64,000 bases of DNA from assembly GCA_963749145.1 (NCBI GenBank), contig CAVVLN010000005.1, positions 1,178,001 through 1,242,000 on the forward strand, read 5' to 3'. The DNA is from JASHPR01 sp963749145. Lineage in GTDB: Bacteria; Actinomycetota; Actinomycetes; Streptosporangiales; Streptosporangiaceae. Position numbers and translations under genes: made by a program. Each line of letters opens with the position of its first letter. Position 1 is the stretch's first letter. Under the pieces are notes generated by a model. It was not told the DNA's origin. It saw only the letters and a list, made by a program, of their open reading frames with translations, and ran no database searches. Below, in pieces: positions 11,201-20,208 of the stretch.

Positions 11201-11413
11201 GGCCGCGGTGTCGGCGGTGATGGCCGCTTGCGGGCCGGCGTCCTCGGGCGCGAGCGGCGGAGACGTGACCAGGCCGGACGCCAGCGTGTGGAATTGCTCC
11301 AGGCTGGCGGAGTCTTGCGGCCGCTCGTTCGCGTGGGCACAGCCCGGCCGGCCGCGCAGAGCCGGTGATCTGTTACGTTGTGCAGACGGCTTGAGGTATT
11401 CGGGGGGGTACTC

Positions 11414-11704
11414 ATGCGAGTCATGGCCAGGATCACCATGCCGGTGGAGTCGGGGAACCGGGCGATCAAGGACGGCAGCCTGGGCACAGTCATGCAGCGT
11501 GCCGCGCAGCGCTGGAAGCCTGAGGCGATGTACTTCACGACTTTCGACGGGCAGCGGACCGCGTTTATGGTGTTCGATCTTCCGGATGCGTCAGACATTC
11601 CTCCATTTGCGGAGCCGTTCTTCACTGAGCTGAACGCGGCTGTGGAGATTGCTCCGGCGATGAATGGTGACGATCTGCAGAAGGGGCTTGCCCAGGTCGG
11701 CTGA
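11414..11704 (+). CDS. Small conserved hypothetical (ferredoxin-like fold, DUF3303-like)
   Basis: A compact 96-residue protein beginning MRVMARITMPVESGNRAIKD, with KPEAMYFTTFDGQRTAFMVFDL and FAEPFFTELNAAVEIAPAMN. This beta-alpha-beta pattern belongs to a widespread small actinobacterial family related to dimeric alpha-beta barrel proteins. There is no catalytic signature. The start at 11414 follows a GGGGGG stretch. It reads as a complete gene of ordinary length; its function is unknown. Confidence 0.75.
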   Translation: MRVMARITMPVESGNRAIKDGSLGTVMQRAAQRWKPEAMYFTTFDGQRTAFMVFDLPDASDIPPFAEPFFTELNAAVEIAPAMNGDDLQKGLAQVG

Positions 11705-11993
11705 GGCGAGAGCCCGCGCCGGCATGACACGGGTATCTCACGCGTGCCGTAAGCGCGCCCGCCCTGCGCCCAGACCGCCTTCTGAAGGCGGCCCGCGGGG
11801 GCCCGCCAGAAGGCCAGGTTGTGGTGCCGGCAGTAGTTCGTGCTGCCGCCCTCCGGCCATGCCGGCGATCTGTGTCTTCGCCAGGACTGCGTGGCCTGGC
11901 TGGCCGGGCGCTACATTGAACCGAAAGCGGCCCAGCGCATAATCGGCGGCAGCAGGCTGGTGCCGGTGTTGGCCGTGCCAGGAACGTAGGTCT

Positions 11994-12971
11994 ATGACCA
12001 CTAACCCGCCCGCGCGCCAGGCAGCCGGGATCAGCCAGCTACGGCGCGGACTGCGTGCCACGGCCAGCACCGCGCGGCGGCGCGCCGGGGGCTGGCGGCG
12101 GCGCGGCGCGCGTGAGCAGATACGGACGCTGGAGCTCCCGGGCCGGGTCCTGCGGGTCGCTGTGCGGGCCGGGAAGCCGGAATGGCCGCCGCTGCTGCTG
12201 TGCAACGGCATCGGCGCCCGCCTTGAGCTGCTGCAGCCTTTCGTGGACGCGCTTGACCCGCAGCGCGAAGTCGTCCGGTTCGACATGCCGGGCATCGGGG
12301 GGTCTCCTGAACCGGTCATTCCCTATCACTTGTGGACGCTCGCGCCGCTGCTGAGCGGCCTGCTCGACCAGCTCGGCTACCGGCAGGCCGACGTGCTGGG
12401 CATCTCCTGGGGCGGCGGGCTCGCTCAGCAGTTCGCCGTGCGATGCCCGGACCGAGTGCGGCGGCTGGTGCTGGTGGCCACCGCCACCGGGGCACTGATG
12501 GTGCCCGGTCACCCCCGTGTCCTGCGGCACATGCTGACGCCGCGCCGCCACCGCGACCCGGCATACGCGGCGGCCATCGCTGGCGAGATCTACGGCGGCA
12601 GCATGCGCGACGGCGCATCGCGCGCGAGCGAACTGCTGAATGCCACGGCGAGCCCTGGACCGGGCCGGGCCTACTACTACCAGCTACTGGCCGCCGCCGG
12701 ATGGACAAGCCTCCCGCTGCTGCCGCTGCTGCGCCAGCCCACGCTGATACTCGCCGGCGACGACGACCCGCTCACGCCCCTGGCCAATGCGCGGATCATG
12801 CATCGGCTGATCCCCCGCAGCGAACTGCATATCTACCACGGCGGTCACCTTGACCTCGTCTCCGAGCCCAAACGCATGGCGGCCATCGTGGAGACGTTTC
12901 TCACCGCCGGCACCGGGAGCGCCGACGGCACGTCGGCCAGGCACCGCGGGCGAAGGCAGGCCAGGACCTGA
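11994..12971 (+). CDS. Alpha/beta hydrolase, PHA-depolymerase-like
   Basis: A 325-residue serine hydrolase. After a basic N-terminal stretch comes LLLCNGIGARLELLQPFVDAL (oxyanion strand-turn), the nucleophile elbow ADVLGISWGGGLAQQFAV, a late Asp in LILAGDDDPLTP, and the catalytic His in IYHGGHLDLV. The GISWGG elbow and NGIGA oxyanion loop match intracellular poly(3-hydroxyalkanoate) depolymerases and relatives. The Arg-rich first 45 residues are unusual and may be an unstructured extension. No PHA synthase or phasin gene is nearby, so the substrate is inferred only from similarity of motifs. Confidence 0.82.
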   Translation: MTTNPPARQAAGISQLRRGLRATASTARRRAGGWRRRGAREQIRTLELPGRVLRVAVRAGKPEWPPLLLCNGIGARLELLQPFVDALDPQREVVRFDMPGIGGSPEPVIPYHLWTLAPLLSGLLDQLGYRQADVLGISWGGGLAQQFAVRCPDRVRRLVLVATATGALMVPGHPRVLRHMLTPRRHRDPAYAAAIAGEIYGGSMRDGASRASELLNATASPGPGRAYYYQLLAAAGWTSLPLLPLLRQPTLILAGDDDPLTPLANARIMHRLIPRSELHIYHGGHLDLVSEPKRMAAIVETFLTAGTGSADGTSARHRGRRQART

Positions 12972-13290
12972 CACAGGTGACCGGCGAGCACCGCGGGGAC
13001 TAAACCCGGAACCGGCCTCTGCGTTCGCGAGCAGCGCACCGGGGAGCAGTGGCCACGGTTCGCCAGCGCTGGCGGTGAGCCGCGCGTCCCTCAGGATGGC
13101 CATCGGACCCGGGCGCCGGCGCCGCCCGCGATCAGCTGCCGGGCGTCGATGGCGGCGGTGGCATGCCCGGCTGATCCCAGGAAGGTCCGCGATGACAGGA
13201 AGCTTCTTCCCGCACCGGAGACGGCTAGTCAGCGCTGACCCGGCGTCAGCCGCGCTACGATCCGGCCAGGTGTCAGGAAGGAACCGTCAG
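12972..13290. other. Intergenic, upstream of the ParA-type gene
   Basis: No independent gene is seen. The ParA frame is open upstream and includes an ATG at 13192 with AGGAAGG before it, which would add 33 residues. I prefer the 13291 start, where ParA homology begins. Confidence 0.4.
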
Positions 13291-13887
13291 ATGAGGCTAG
13301 CGCTCGTGTCGTCAAAAGGAGGCACTGGGAAGACTACGTCGGCGGTCAGCCTCGCTATGGTGCTGCACCGACGCGGTCGCACGCTGGCCGTGGACTGTGA
13401 TCCCCAGGGCTCCCTGATGACCTGGAGCGAGGCCGCCGCGGAACGGGGTAACTCGCTTCCCTTCACAGTGGTCAGCATGGCCACCAGGGACGTACATATA
13501 CGGCTAGCCGATCTCGGCGTCGGCTACGAGCACGTCATCGTGGATACTCCGCCGGGGGACCTCGGGATAATCCGATCGGCCATCCTGGCGTCCGCCATCA
13601 TCCTGGTGCCCGTCTCGCCGACTGGGCTGGACCTGAACCGCATCAGGCCCACCTTTGACGTACTGGCGGAGGTCGCGATATCGCATCCCGTTGAGGTCGG
13701 GGTTCTGCTGACGAAAGTACGCCGTGGAACGCGCTCAGCCCGGGAGGCGCGGGGGATCCTGGCCGAGCACGGTTATCCGGCGATGAAAACCGAGATCCCG
13801 CTGGCCGAGCACTTCGCCGCGGCGTTCGGCTCGGTGCCATCCGTCCTCGGCGAGTACTGGGAGCTCCTCGGGGAACTCAAGCAATGA
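13291..13887 (+). CDS. ParA-family (MinD-like) ATPase
   Basis: A 198-residue deviant-Walker P-loop ATPase. The Walker A motif SSKGGTGKTTSAVSLA sits within the first 25 residues, with the signature Lys of the ParA/MinD group. LAVDCDPQGSLMTW is the switch I region and HVIVDTPPGDLG is Walker B. The short length and single domain resemble orphan ParA proteins that position plasmids, arrays or proteolipid cargo. No parB lies beside it; the only ParB-like small protein is at 9924. RBS AGGAAGGA precedes the ATG. The cargo is unknown. Confidence 0.88.
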   Translation: MRLALVSSKGGTGKTTSAVSLAMVLHRRGRTLAVDCDPQGSLMTWSEAAAERGNSLPFTVVSMATRDVHIRLADLGVGYEHVIVDTPPGDLGIIRSAILASAIILVPVSPTGLDLNRIRPTFDVLAEVAISHPVEVGVLLTKVRRGTRSAREARGILAEHGYPAMKTEIPLAEHFAAAFGSVPSVLGEYWELLGELKQ

Positions 13888-14155
13888 GCCGTCAAGAATG
13901 CGCGCGGCTCGACATCGCCGTACTCGGTAGCGGGTCGCTGGCCGGCACGGGATCAACGCGTCGTCGCGGCCGCCGGCGACCATCCGGTTCGTCACCCACA
14001 ACGTCGTCGGTGACGGCGGCGGAGGCGGGCCCGAAAAGCTGACCTGCCCTTCGGTCTCCGCACCGCTGGCATGTATCAAGGACGTTTTCGCTGGCTCCGC
14101 ATGACCGAACGCCCGGTGCGATGCGCCCGGCGTTCGGCCCGAGGAGGGGAGCGGC

Positions 14156-16399
14156 ATGACGTCATTGGGATCAAGTCCGCCGGAGGCCGGGATTGACGCG
14201 GCGCGGCCGGCCCAGAACGGGGTGGTGCCTGCTGCCGAGCCGGACGCGACGGGCGACGGCGACTGGGCAATCTGCTGCTCGGGAGGCGGCATCCGGTCCG
14301 CCGCCTACTGCCTGGGGGCACTGCAGAGCCTCGACGGCGGCGGTCTGCTCGGGATCGCCAAGTGGATCGTGGGGGTGTCCGGCGGAAGCTACATCGCCTC
14401 CTCCCGCGCCCTCGTGGCGCACGACCTGCCGCCCGGCACGGTTCCCCACGCGTATGCCCCCAGTACCGCCGAAGAGCGGAACCTGCGCGACAACACCCGC
14501 TACATCGCGCCCAACGGCGCGACGGTGCTGGTCGGTGTCCTGTCGCTGCTGCTCGGCGCGATCGCCACGTTCATCGTCGTGGCCGCCCCCCTCTACGCGT
14601 TCACGCACGCCTGGGGCTGGCTGCTGCGCGGGCAGGACGTGCTGGTCCCGTCGGGGCACCGCACGATGACGGCGGCGGTGACCGGTACCGCATGGTGGCT
14701 GCCGCCGGTGATCGGCGCCGGGATCACGCTGGCGCTCTTCGCGTTCTGGTGGCTGACGCTCGAGCCGTCCCTCAGCCATCGCCGCGCCGCCCGGGTGCGG
14801 TGGTGGGCCTGGCTGAAGCCGGGCGACCCGGACCGCAGCGCCAACCGGGCGAAGGTGGTGAGCTGGGCTGCTCTGCTGACGGCCGGCCTGGCCCTGGCGA
14901 TGCTCGCGGCCCCGCCGCTGATCTCGTGGCTGACGCGTAGTACCGGATCGTTCGGCACGGTAGCCCGCGGCCTCGGCTTCGGCACGAGGCCGACCTGGTC
15001 GGTCGCGGCGGTGACGGGCCTGATTGCCGCGGTGGCGGCGATCGCCAAGTTCTGCCAGGCGGGGCTGGCCAAGTGGAACGCGCTGAGCGGCCAGGCGAAT
15101 TCGGCGGCGGCCGGGCAGCCGGGCTTTCTCACCATGCTGGCCAGCACGCTGCGCCAGAAGCTGCTGCCGTGGCTGGCCAGCGCCGTGATCGTCCTTGGCG
15201 GCGCGGTGCTCGCGCTGCTGTGGATCAGCGACGGCGCCCGGTCCGGATTCACCGTGGCCCAGCTCCTGCAGGTCATCGCCGCGCTGGCCGTGATGGTGCT
15301 CGGCCGGGCGGCCGTGAACGTCAACCGCATGTCGCTGCACGATGTCTACCGGTGGCGGCTGGCCAACGCTTTCGCCGTGACCCGGCGGGCGGCGCAGGAG
15401 CGGAACCCGGTGCCCGCACGCCGCCTGTTCGCCGAGGCCGCCGCGACCCGGCTGTCCGAGCTCCGGGACCACGCCGGCACCGCTGACGAACCCGGCCTGG
15501 TGATCTGCGGAACCGCCAACATCAACGCGGACCGCGAGGTGCCCCCGGGCAGCGGCGGCTTCTGCGTCAGCTTCGACCCGGACCACGTCACCTTGCGCCG
15601 CGAAACCTGCGCCGAAGGGGAGGCTGACGCCCAGGCCCTGACGTCCGACTACGAGGCTCTCGTCGGGCGGCGGCGGAGCACCCTGTTCGACATCTCAGCG
15701 ATCAGCGGGGCGGCCGTCTCGCCGCTGATGGGTTCCGCGACCCGGCAGGCTTACCGGATTCTGCTCACCGCGACGAACGTCCGCCTCGGCGTGTGGCTGC
15801 CGCACCCGGACCTGGTCCGGGAAGCGCGTAGCCGGATCAATCAGCAGGCGGCGGGCATCCCCGGGCGGCCCGACCGGCGGTGGGCGCGGCGGCCGCTGCT
15901 ATTGCTGCTGTGGTACTTGTCGCCGCACCCGCTCTGGGACCGTAGGGCGGACCTGAACGCCGATCGCGAGGCCAGGCTCTGGGCCCATGTCCTCGACCTC
16001 AGGCTCCGCGGCAAGCTCACCGGGGAACTGTGGTACCGGCTGATGCAGCCCACGGCGGGCCTGCTGTGGTCCGAGGCCGTCGGCCACCTGAGCTACCGCG
16101 ACACGTGGATGTACGTGACCGACGGCGGTCACTACGACAACCTCGGCCTGGTCGAGGCGCTGCGCCGCGGCGCACAGCACATCGTGGTGCTCGACGCTTC
16201 TGGCGACAAGGCCGACACATGGTTCACGCTCGGCGGATCCATCGCCCTGGCCAGGAGCGACGCTGGCGTGGACATCGTCCTCAATCCCTCCACGATGATT
16301 GAGGGCGGCAGCGGGCTGGCTCCGGGCCAGGTGGTCCGCCCGTGGGCGTTCGGCACGTTCACCAGGCCGGCGCGCGCACGGCCTGCCCGAGCAGGGTGA
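14156..16399 (+). CDS. Membrane-embedded patatin-like phospholipase (frameshifted 3' end)
   Basis: A 747-codon frame with GAGGGGAG before ATG 14156. The patatin catalytic parts are split by a membrane domain. CCSGGGIRSAAYCLGALQ (oxyanion hole) and WIVGVSGGSYIASS (Ser nucleophile, about residue 74) lie near the N-terminus. About five hydrophobic segments follow (around residues 120-150, 180-205, 240-260, 280-300, 340-360), then the DGG dyad in YVTDGGHYDNLGLVEALRRG near residue 665. The protein should hydrolyse lipid acyl esters at the membrane. The frame ends in a run of Pro, Ala and Arg, whereas the family's continuation lies in the next frame to 16661, so a frameshift occurs at about 16361-16383. 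The catalytic residues are unaffected. Confidence 0.85.
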   Translation: MTSLGSSPPEAGIDAARPAQNGVVPAAEPDATGDGDWAICCSGGGIRSAAYCLGALQSLDGGGLLGIAKWIVGVSGGSYIASSRALVAHDLPPGTVPHAYAPSTAEERNLRDNTRYIAPNGATVLVGVLSLLLGAIATFIVVAAPLYAFTHAWGWLLRGQDVLVPSGHRTMTAAVTGTAWWLPPVIGAGITLALFAFWWLTLEPSLSHRRAARVRWWAWLKPGDPDRSANRAKVVSWAALLTAGLALAMLAAPPLISWLTRSTGSFGTVARGLGFGTRPTWSVAAVTGLIAAVAAIAKFCQAGLAKWNALSGQANSAAAGQPGFLTMLASTLRQKLLPWLASAVIVLGGAVLALLWISDGARSGFTVAQLLQVIAALAVMVLGRAAVNVNRMSLHDVYRWRLANAFAVTRRAAQERNPVPARRLFAEAAATRLSELRDHAGTADEPGLVICGTANINADREVPPGSGGFCVSFDPDHVTLRRETCAEGEADAQALTSDYEALVGRRRSTLFDISAISGAAVSPLMGSATRQAYRILLTATNVRLGVWLPHPDLVREARSRINQQAAGIPGRPDRRWARRPLLLLLWYLSPHPLWDRRADLNADREARLWAHVLDLRLRGKLTGELWYRLMQPTAGLLWSEAVGHLSYRDTWMYVTDGGHYDNLGLVEALRRGAQHIVVLDASGDKADTWFTLGGSIALARSDAGVDIVLNPSTMIEGGSGLAPGQVVRPWAFGTFTRPARARPARAG

Positions 16400-16661
16400 G
16401 ATCTGGGTGTGCAAGCTCGGCTGGTGGAGCGGAGCGCCCTGGGACGTCCTCGCTTACGCCAAGGATCACTCGACCTACCCCTGCGACAGCACGCTGGAGC
16501 AGTTGTATGACGCCGCCGAGTTCGAGGCCTACCACGAACTCGGCGCAGCCACGGTGCTGGCTGCCGCGAAGGACGGCGTGCCGCCCCTGACGTGCCCTGT
16601 CCCCGCTGGCCACGGCGGTCCGCCGATGGCTCGCCAGCTCGCAAACGCATCGGGAACGTGA
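16378..16661 (+). pseudogene. Displaced C-terminus of the patatin gene
   Basis: In the frame next to the patatin stop, LPEQGEIWVCKLGWWSGAPWDV and ESxLEQLYDAAEFEAYHELGA-type sequence continues for about 90 codons. It looks like the natural C-terminal domain of the same protein. It has no start of its own. Confidence 0.7.
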
Positions 16662-16730
16662 TGGGCGCGGAGCAACAGAGCCGCAGCAGCCCGAACTCGT
16701 CCGCGACGTGCCTGGCGGCGTCCCCGCAGG

Positions 16731-17741
16731 TCAGGCGGGCGGAGCCGGTGCGCCCGGGTCCGCGGCGTCGTGGTCGGGCCGGGCGGCTGCGTCGGGCTGC
16801 GGCGCTGGGGCGGCGGCCAGCTTGCCGTTGCTCGTCTGCATGGGCAGCTCGGGGATCGGCGCGACGTCGGGTATCTCCAGCGGCGCACCGCTCTCGATCT
16901 CGGTCTCGGCCGCGTCCTGGTCGCCGAAGTCCGCGAGTGACGCCGAATCGGCGGCCGACTTCTGGTCGCCCGCGGGTGCCGGGGGGGTGAACTTGTCGAA
17001 GAACCGGAGCAGCTCGACCGGTACCGGCATGACCAGGGTGCTGTTGCGCTCGGCGGCGACCTCGACCACGGTCTGCAGCAGCCGCAGCTGCAGCGCGGCC
17101 GGGTCGCGGGCCATGACGTTGGCCGCCGCGGCCAGGCGCTTGGAGGCCTGGTACTCGCCGTCGGCGGTGATGATCCGCGCGCGGCGCTCCCGCTCGGCCT
17201 CGGCCTGCCGCGACATCGACCGCTTCATGCTCTCGGGCAGCGAGACGTCCTTGATCTCCACCCGCTCGACGCGGATGCCCCACGGGCCCTCGGTCGGCTC
17301 GTCGATGATCTGGCGCAGCTGCCGGTTCACGGTGTCGCGCTCGGCGAGCAGCTGGTCCATCTCGGACTGGCCGATGATCGAGCGCAGCGAGGTCTGCGCC
17401 TGCTGGGAGATCGCGAACATGTAGTTCTGCACGTTGATCGTGGCTTTGATCGGGTCCACGACCCGGAAGTAGACCACCGCGTCGACCCGCACGGTCACGT
17501 TGTCCCGGGTGATGCCTTCCTGGGCCGGGACGGCCATGGCGACGATCTGCATGTTGACCTTCTGCATCCGGTCGCCGATCGGCCGGATGACGGTCAGCCC
17601 GGCGCCGCGGGGCCGGCCCAGCACCCGCCCGAACCGGAAGATGATGCCCTGCTCGTACTGCTGCACGATCTTGAACGACCGCCCGGCCGCGGTGAGCCCG
17701 GCCACGACGAGTATTACCAGGATGACCACCAGCGCAACCAT
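16731..17741 (-). CDS. SPFH/Band 7 slipin-type membrane scaffold protein
   Basis: A 336-residue stomatin/slipin relative. A single N-terminal hydrophobic anchor (VMVALVVILVILVVAGL) is followed by the SPFH domain: KIVQQYEQGIIFRFGRVLG, IRPIGDRMQKVNMQ, VDAVVYFRVVDPIKATINV, and WGIRVERVEIKDVSLPESMKRSM before a helical coiled-coil arm (QAEAERERRARIITADGEYQAS). The last 80 residues are Pro/Ala/Asp-rich. Such proteins oligomerise in membrane microdomains. ATG 17741 follows GGAGAAGAGG. No NfeD-like partner protease gene is adjacent. It converges with the patatin gene at 16661. Confidence 0.92.
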   Translation of the reverse strand: MVALVVILVILVVAGLTAAGRSFKIVQQYEQGIIFRFGRVLGRPRGAGLTVIRPIGDRMQKVNMQIVAMAVPAQEGITRDNVTVRVDAVVYFRVVDPIKATINVQNYMFAISQQAQTSLRSIIGQSEMDQLLAERDTVNRQLRQIIDEPTEGPWGIRVERVEIKDVSLPESMKRSMSRQAEAERERRARIITADGEYQASKRLAAAANVMARDPAALQLRLLQTVVEVAAERNSTLVMPVPVELLRFFDKFTPPAPAGDQKSAADSASLADFGDQDAAETEIESGAPLEIPDVAPIPELPMQTSNGKLAAAPAPQPDAAARPDHDAADPGAPAPPA

Positions 17742-17892
17742 CACCAACGCCTCTTCTCCGGTGACGCCGCGGTAGCCAGCCGCCCTCGGCGGCTCGCCCC
17801 CGTCGCCTTGCGCTCAGCTTATCCAGGCACCCAGAAACTAGCAAAATATTTCCGGAAGCCCCGATCCGACTCGTGATGGTGACGGGGTGAGT

Positions 17893-17921
17893 CCCGGTGA
17901 CGCCATCCGGGCGTCACCGGG
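17893..17921 (-). terminator. Strong hairpin after the desaturase gene
   Basis: CCCGGTGACGCC, a 5-base loop, then GGCGTCACCGGG: a perfect 12-bp stem starting nine bases past the desaturase stop. There is no T-run, as is usual in high-GC actinomycetes. It separates the desaturase from the slipin gene downstream on the same strand. Confidence 0.7.
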
Positions 17922-17929
17922 CTGAGCGG

Positions 17930-19009
17930 TCAGGGCGAGGTGACGGCGGCGGGGGCCGCGGCGCGGCGGGCGATCCTGCCCGTGGCGTTGAGGTGCCGGA
18001 GCGCCTGGGCGTAGGAGCGGGGCAGGCTGGCCTCGCAGTAGGGCAGGCCATGCTCGGCGCAGAATGCGGCGATAAGCGGCTGGGACCGGCGCAGGCTGGG
18101 ACGCGGCATGGACGGGAAGAGATGGTGCTCGATCTGGTAATTCAGCCCGCCCATGGCGAAGTCGGTGAGCCAGCCGCCGCGGACGTTGCGTGAGGTGAGT
18201 ACCTGGCGGCGCAGGAAGTCGGTCTTGTCCGACGCGGCCAGGATGGGCATCCCCTTGTGGTTGGGCGCGAACGAGCACGCGAGGTAGAACCCGAAGAGGC
18301 CCTGCTGCACGAGGATGAAGGCCACGGCCTTCCCGGGCGGCAGGACGAGGAAGACCACGGCGAGGAAGCCTGCGCAGTGGATGCCGAGCAGCCCTGCCTC
18401 CAGGGCACGGTCCCGGCGCGGCCTTCTCCGCAACGCCCGGATGCTCCCGACGTGCAGGCTGATGGCCTCGAGGAAGAGCATCGGGATGAACAGGTATGCC
18501 TGGTACCGGAAGACCAGACGCAGTATGCCGCGGCTCGCCTCCGCCTGGCGGCCGGAAAACGCGAGCACGGTCATCATGATGTCGGGGTCAGCGCCCTCGG
18601 TGTTGGGGTGGGCATGGTGCCGCCGGTGCTTGCCGTTCCACCAGCCGTAACTGAGCCCGATGCCGAGGTTGCCGCACAACACGCCCAGGATGTTGTTGGC
18701 GCGCCGTGAGCTGAAGACCTGCCGGTGTCCCGCATCATGGCCCAGGAACCCGATCTGGGCGAAGACCACGGCCAGGAACACCGCGGTGCCCAGTTGCCAC
18801 CACGAGTCGCCGAGGACGGCGAATACGGTCCACCCGGCCGCGAACAGCGCCGCGGTGATGGCGATCTTCCATCTGTAGTAGCCCAGCCGGCGGTCCAGCA
18901 GTCCCGCCTGCCGTACCTGGCGGGACAGCTTCGCGTAGTCGCTGCCGCGCTCGGCGGCAGGCGGGGGCTGGGGGCAGGCCGGTGCCGGGGTTACGGGGGG
19001 AGTGGGCAC
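17930..19009 (-). CDS. Membrane acyl-lipid/acyl-CoA fatty-acid desaturase
   Basis: A 359-residue di-iron membrane desaturase. The three histidine boxes are visible: GFLGHDAGHRQVF (about residue 100), WNGKHRRHHAHPN (about 135), and LNYQIEHHLFPSMPR (about 300), where QxxHH is the third box. Hydrophobic segments flank the first two boxes and lie around residues 165-185 and 215-255. The third-box form QIEHH and HxxHH second box place it with DesA3/linoleoyl-CoA-type enzymes, which introduce a double bond with O2 and an electron donor. No ferredoxin or oxidoreductase gene is adjacent. The start is a GTG with GAGGAG 11 bases upstream. A Pro-rich N-terminus precedes the domain. Confidence 0.9.
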   Translation of the reverse strand: MPTPPVTPAPACPQPPPAAERGSDYAKLSRQVRQAGLLDRRLGYYRWKIAITAALFAAGWTVFAVLGDSWWQLGTAVFLAVVFAQIGFLGHDAGHRQVFSSRRANNILGVLCGNLGIGLSYGWWNGKHRRHHAHPNTEGADPDIMMTVLAFSGRQAEASRGILRLVFRYQAYLFIPMLFLEAISLHVGSIRALRRRPRRDRALEAGLLGIHCAGFLAVVFLVLPPGKAVAFILVQQGLFGFYLACSFAPNHKGMPILAASDKTDFLRRQVLTSRNVRGGWLTDFAMGGLNYQIEHHLFPSMPRPSLRRSQPLIAAFCAEHGLPYCEASLPRSYAQALRHLNATGRIARRAAAPAAVTSP

Positions 19010-19204
19010 GGTCGGCGGGGCTCCTCAGGTCGTCGGGGCGGCGTCGGCGTGATCGCTGGCCACGAGCCCAGCACTGCTTCGGGGACGGTCTGGTGGAAGC
19101 CCCGCCAACCACAGGCGGTGCCCGCGTCAGGCATGCTTCCCGGCCGATGCCGCCGGGCCCACGGCCCGTCAGCACCAGGCGGGCGCCGCCGGCACGCTGC
19201 TGCG

Positions 19205-19274
19205 CCTGCTACTACCTGCTACTACCTGCTACTACCTGCTACTACCTGCTACTACCTGCCACTACCTGCCACTG
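19205..19274. repeat. 10-bp tandem repeat (CTACTACCTG family)
   Basis: About seven tandem copies of a 10-base unit, ACTACCTGCT, drifting to ACTACCTGCC in the last two copies. It lies between the 5' end of the desaturase gene and the cold-shock terminator. The period is close to one helical turn. It could be slippage-derived; no protein reading is convincing. Confidence 0.85.
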
Positions 19275-19275
19275 G

Positions 19276-19313
19276 TTGCCGCGGGGACAGCGCGAACGCC
19301 GTCCCCGCGGCAA
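19276..19313 (-). terminator. Perfect 13-bp hairpin after the cold-shock gene
   Basis: TTGCCGCGGGGAC, a 12-base loop, then its exact complement at 19301-19313, about 23 bases past the stop of the minus-strand cold-shock gene. The stem strength and position support transcription termination. Confidence 0.7.
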
Positions 19314-19335
19314 TGACGCGGCAATGACTCCGTCG

Positions 19336-19539
19336 TCAGGCCGGGCGGACCTGCTCGGCCTGGGGTCCCTTGGCCCCGCGCACCGCGGTGTACTCGACCC
19401 GCTGGTTGTCTTGCAGGCTGCGGTAGCCCTCAGCCTCGATGGCGGAGTGATGGACGAAGACATCCGGAGTGCCGTCATCCGGGACGATGAAGCCGAAGCC
19501 CTTGTCCGCGTTGAACCATTTCACTGTTCCCTGAGCCAC
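19336..19539 (-). CDS. Cold-shock domain protein
   Basis: A canonical 67-residue single-OB-fold RNA chaperone. RNP1 is KGFGFI and RNP2 is VFVHHSAI, both with the aromatic residues that stack on RNA bases; the protein begins MAQGTVKWFNADKGFGF. I chose GTG 19539 because AGGAGGAAG lies six bases upstream and the family always starts here. It has a dedicated downstream hairpin. It probably binds single-stranded RNA during growth or stress, like CspA-type proteins. Which paralogue it is cannot be said. Confidence 0.95.
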   Translation of the reverse strand: MAQGTVKWFNADKGFGFIVPDDGTPDVFVHHSAIEAEGYRSLQDNQRVEYTAVRGAKGPQAEQVRPA

Positions 19540-19742
19540 TGTGCTCTTCCTCCTGGGACGATCATCGGGATCCACGGGTGTGTGTCCCGGGCTGCGCGAC
19601 CGCCCGCCCTTCACGGAAGGAACTTGCGCCTGGAGTAACAGGGGCGCCCGCTGTCAGAATTCGCGGGCGTTATGACACGGCACGAACCTCGACTACAACC
19701 ACTCTCATTTAACACCATCGCCTCGCCTGATCTTTCACGTGG

Positions 19743-19997
19743 TCAGGGGGCCGGATCCTCTCGCGGGTCAGTTCTCCCCTCCTCCCGGCGCTGGTCCTCG
19801 ATCACCGACGCGACGTGTCGTATGCACACCTCGAACGCCAGCGGGTCCGACTCATGCATGCCGCGCAGCTTTCCCATGAACATCAGCATGTGCTGCACGG
19901 TGTGCCCCGGCAGGCCCTCCACGCTCATGAAGGTCCCGCCACCGGTTTCGGCGAAGCCCGGGACGGTTCCCGGCTTGATTCCGTAAAAATCACTCAT
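19743..19997 (-). CDS. Small hypothetical protein
   Basis: An 84-residue protein starting MSDFYGIKPGTVPGFAE with GGAGAG upstream of the ATG. The middle is helical (TVQHMLMFMGKLRGMHE, LAFEVCIRHVASVIEDQRR) and the tail charged. I do not recognise the family. There is no signal peptide or membrane segment. The ribosome site and protein-like composition support a real gene. Confidence 0.5.
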   Translation of the reverse strand: MSDFYGIKPGTVPGFAETGGGTFMSVEGLPGHTVQHMLMFMGKLRGMHESDPLAFEVCIRHVASVIEDQRREEGRTDPREDPAP

Positions 19998-20208
19998 TGT
20001 TCGCTCTCCGGTCGGCTAGGCCCCCCGGCCAGGCGTCAATGGGCAGAAGGCCGGCATATCCATCATGGCCGGCACGATCCGTCGGGCGTGGATGCGGGAG
20101 ACGATGCCGAGGCGGGCCGCCCCTGCCCGCAATCCCGCTCGTTCGGCCAGTCCGGAGCGGCCAGTCTGGAGCGGCCAGCAGCGGGAGGATTCGTGCTTTT
20201 GCGGGCGG

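Noticed and set aside
13192..13290. Extended ParA start at ATG 13192
   Set aside because: It has a ribosome site, but the added 33 residues are basic and unlike ParA N-termini; homology begins at 13291.
14171..15586. 471-codon minus-strand frame opposite the patatin gene
   Set aside because: Codon-position GC bias of the plus-strand gene leaves the complement open; there are no domains and a strong bias to Arg, Gly and His.
16132..17844. 570-codon minus-strand frame overlapping slipin and patatin
   Set aside because: The slipin protein lies in a different minus-strand frame with clear SPFH motifs; this one is Arg/Gly low-complexity.
19205..19274. CRISPR or coding repeat
   Set aside because: The unit is only 10 bases, has no spacers, and the encoded Tyr/Leu-rich peptide has no start or ribosome site.
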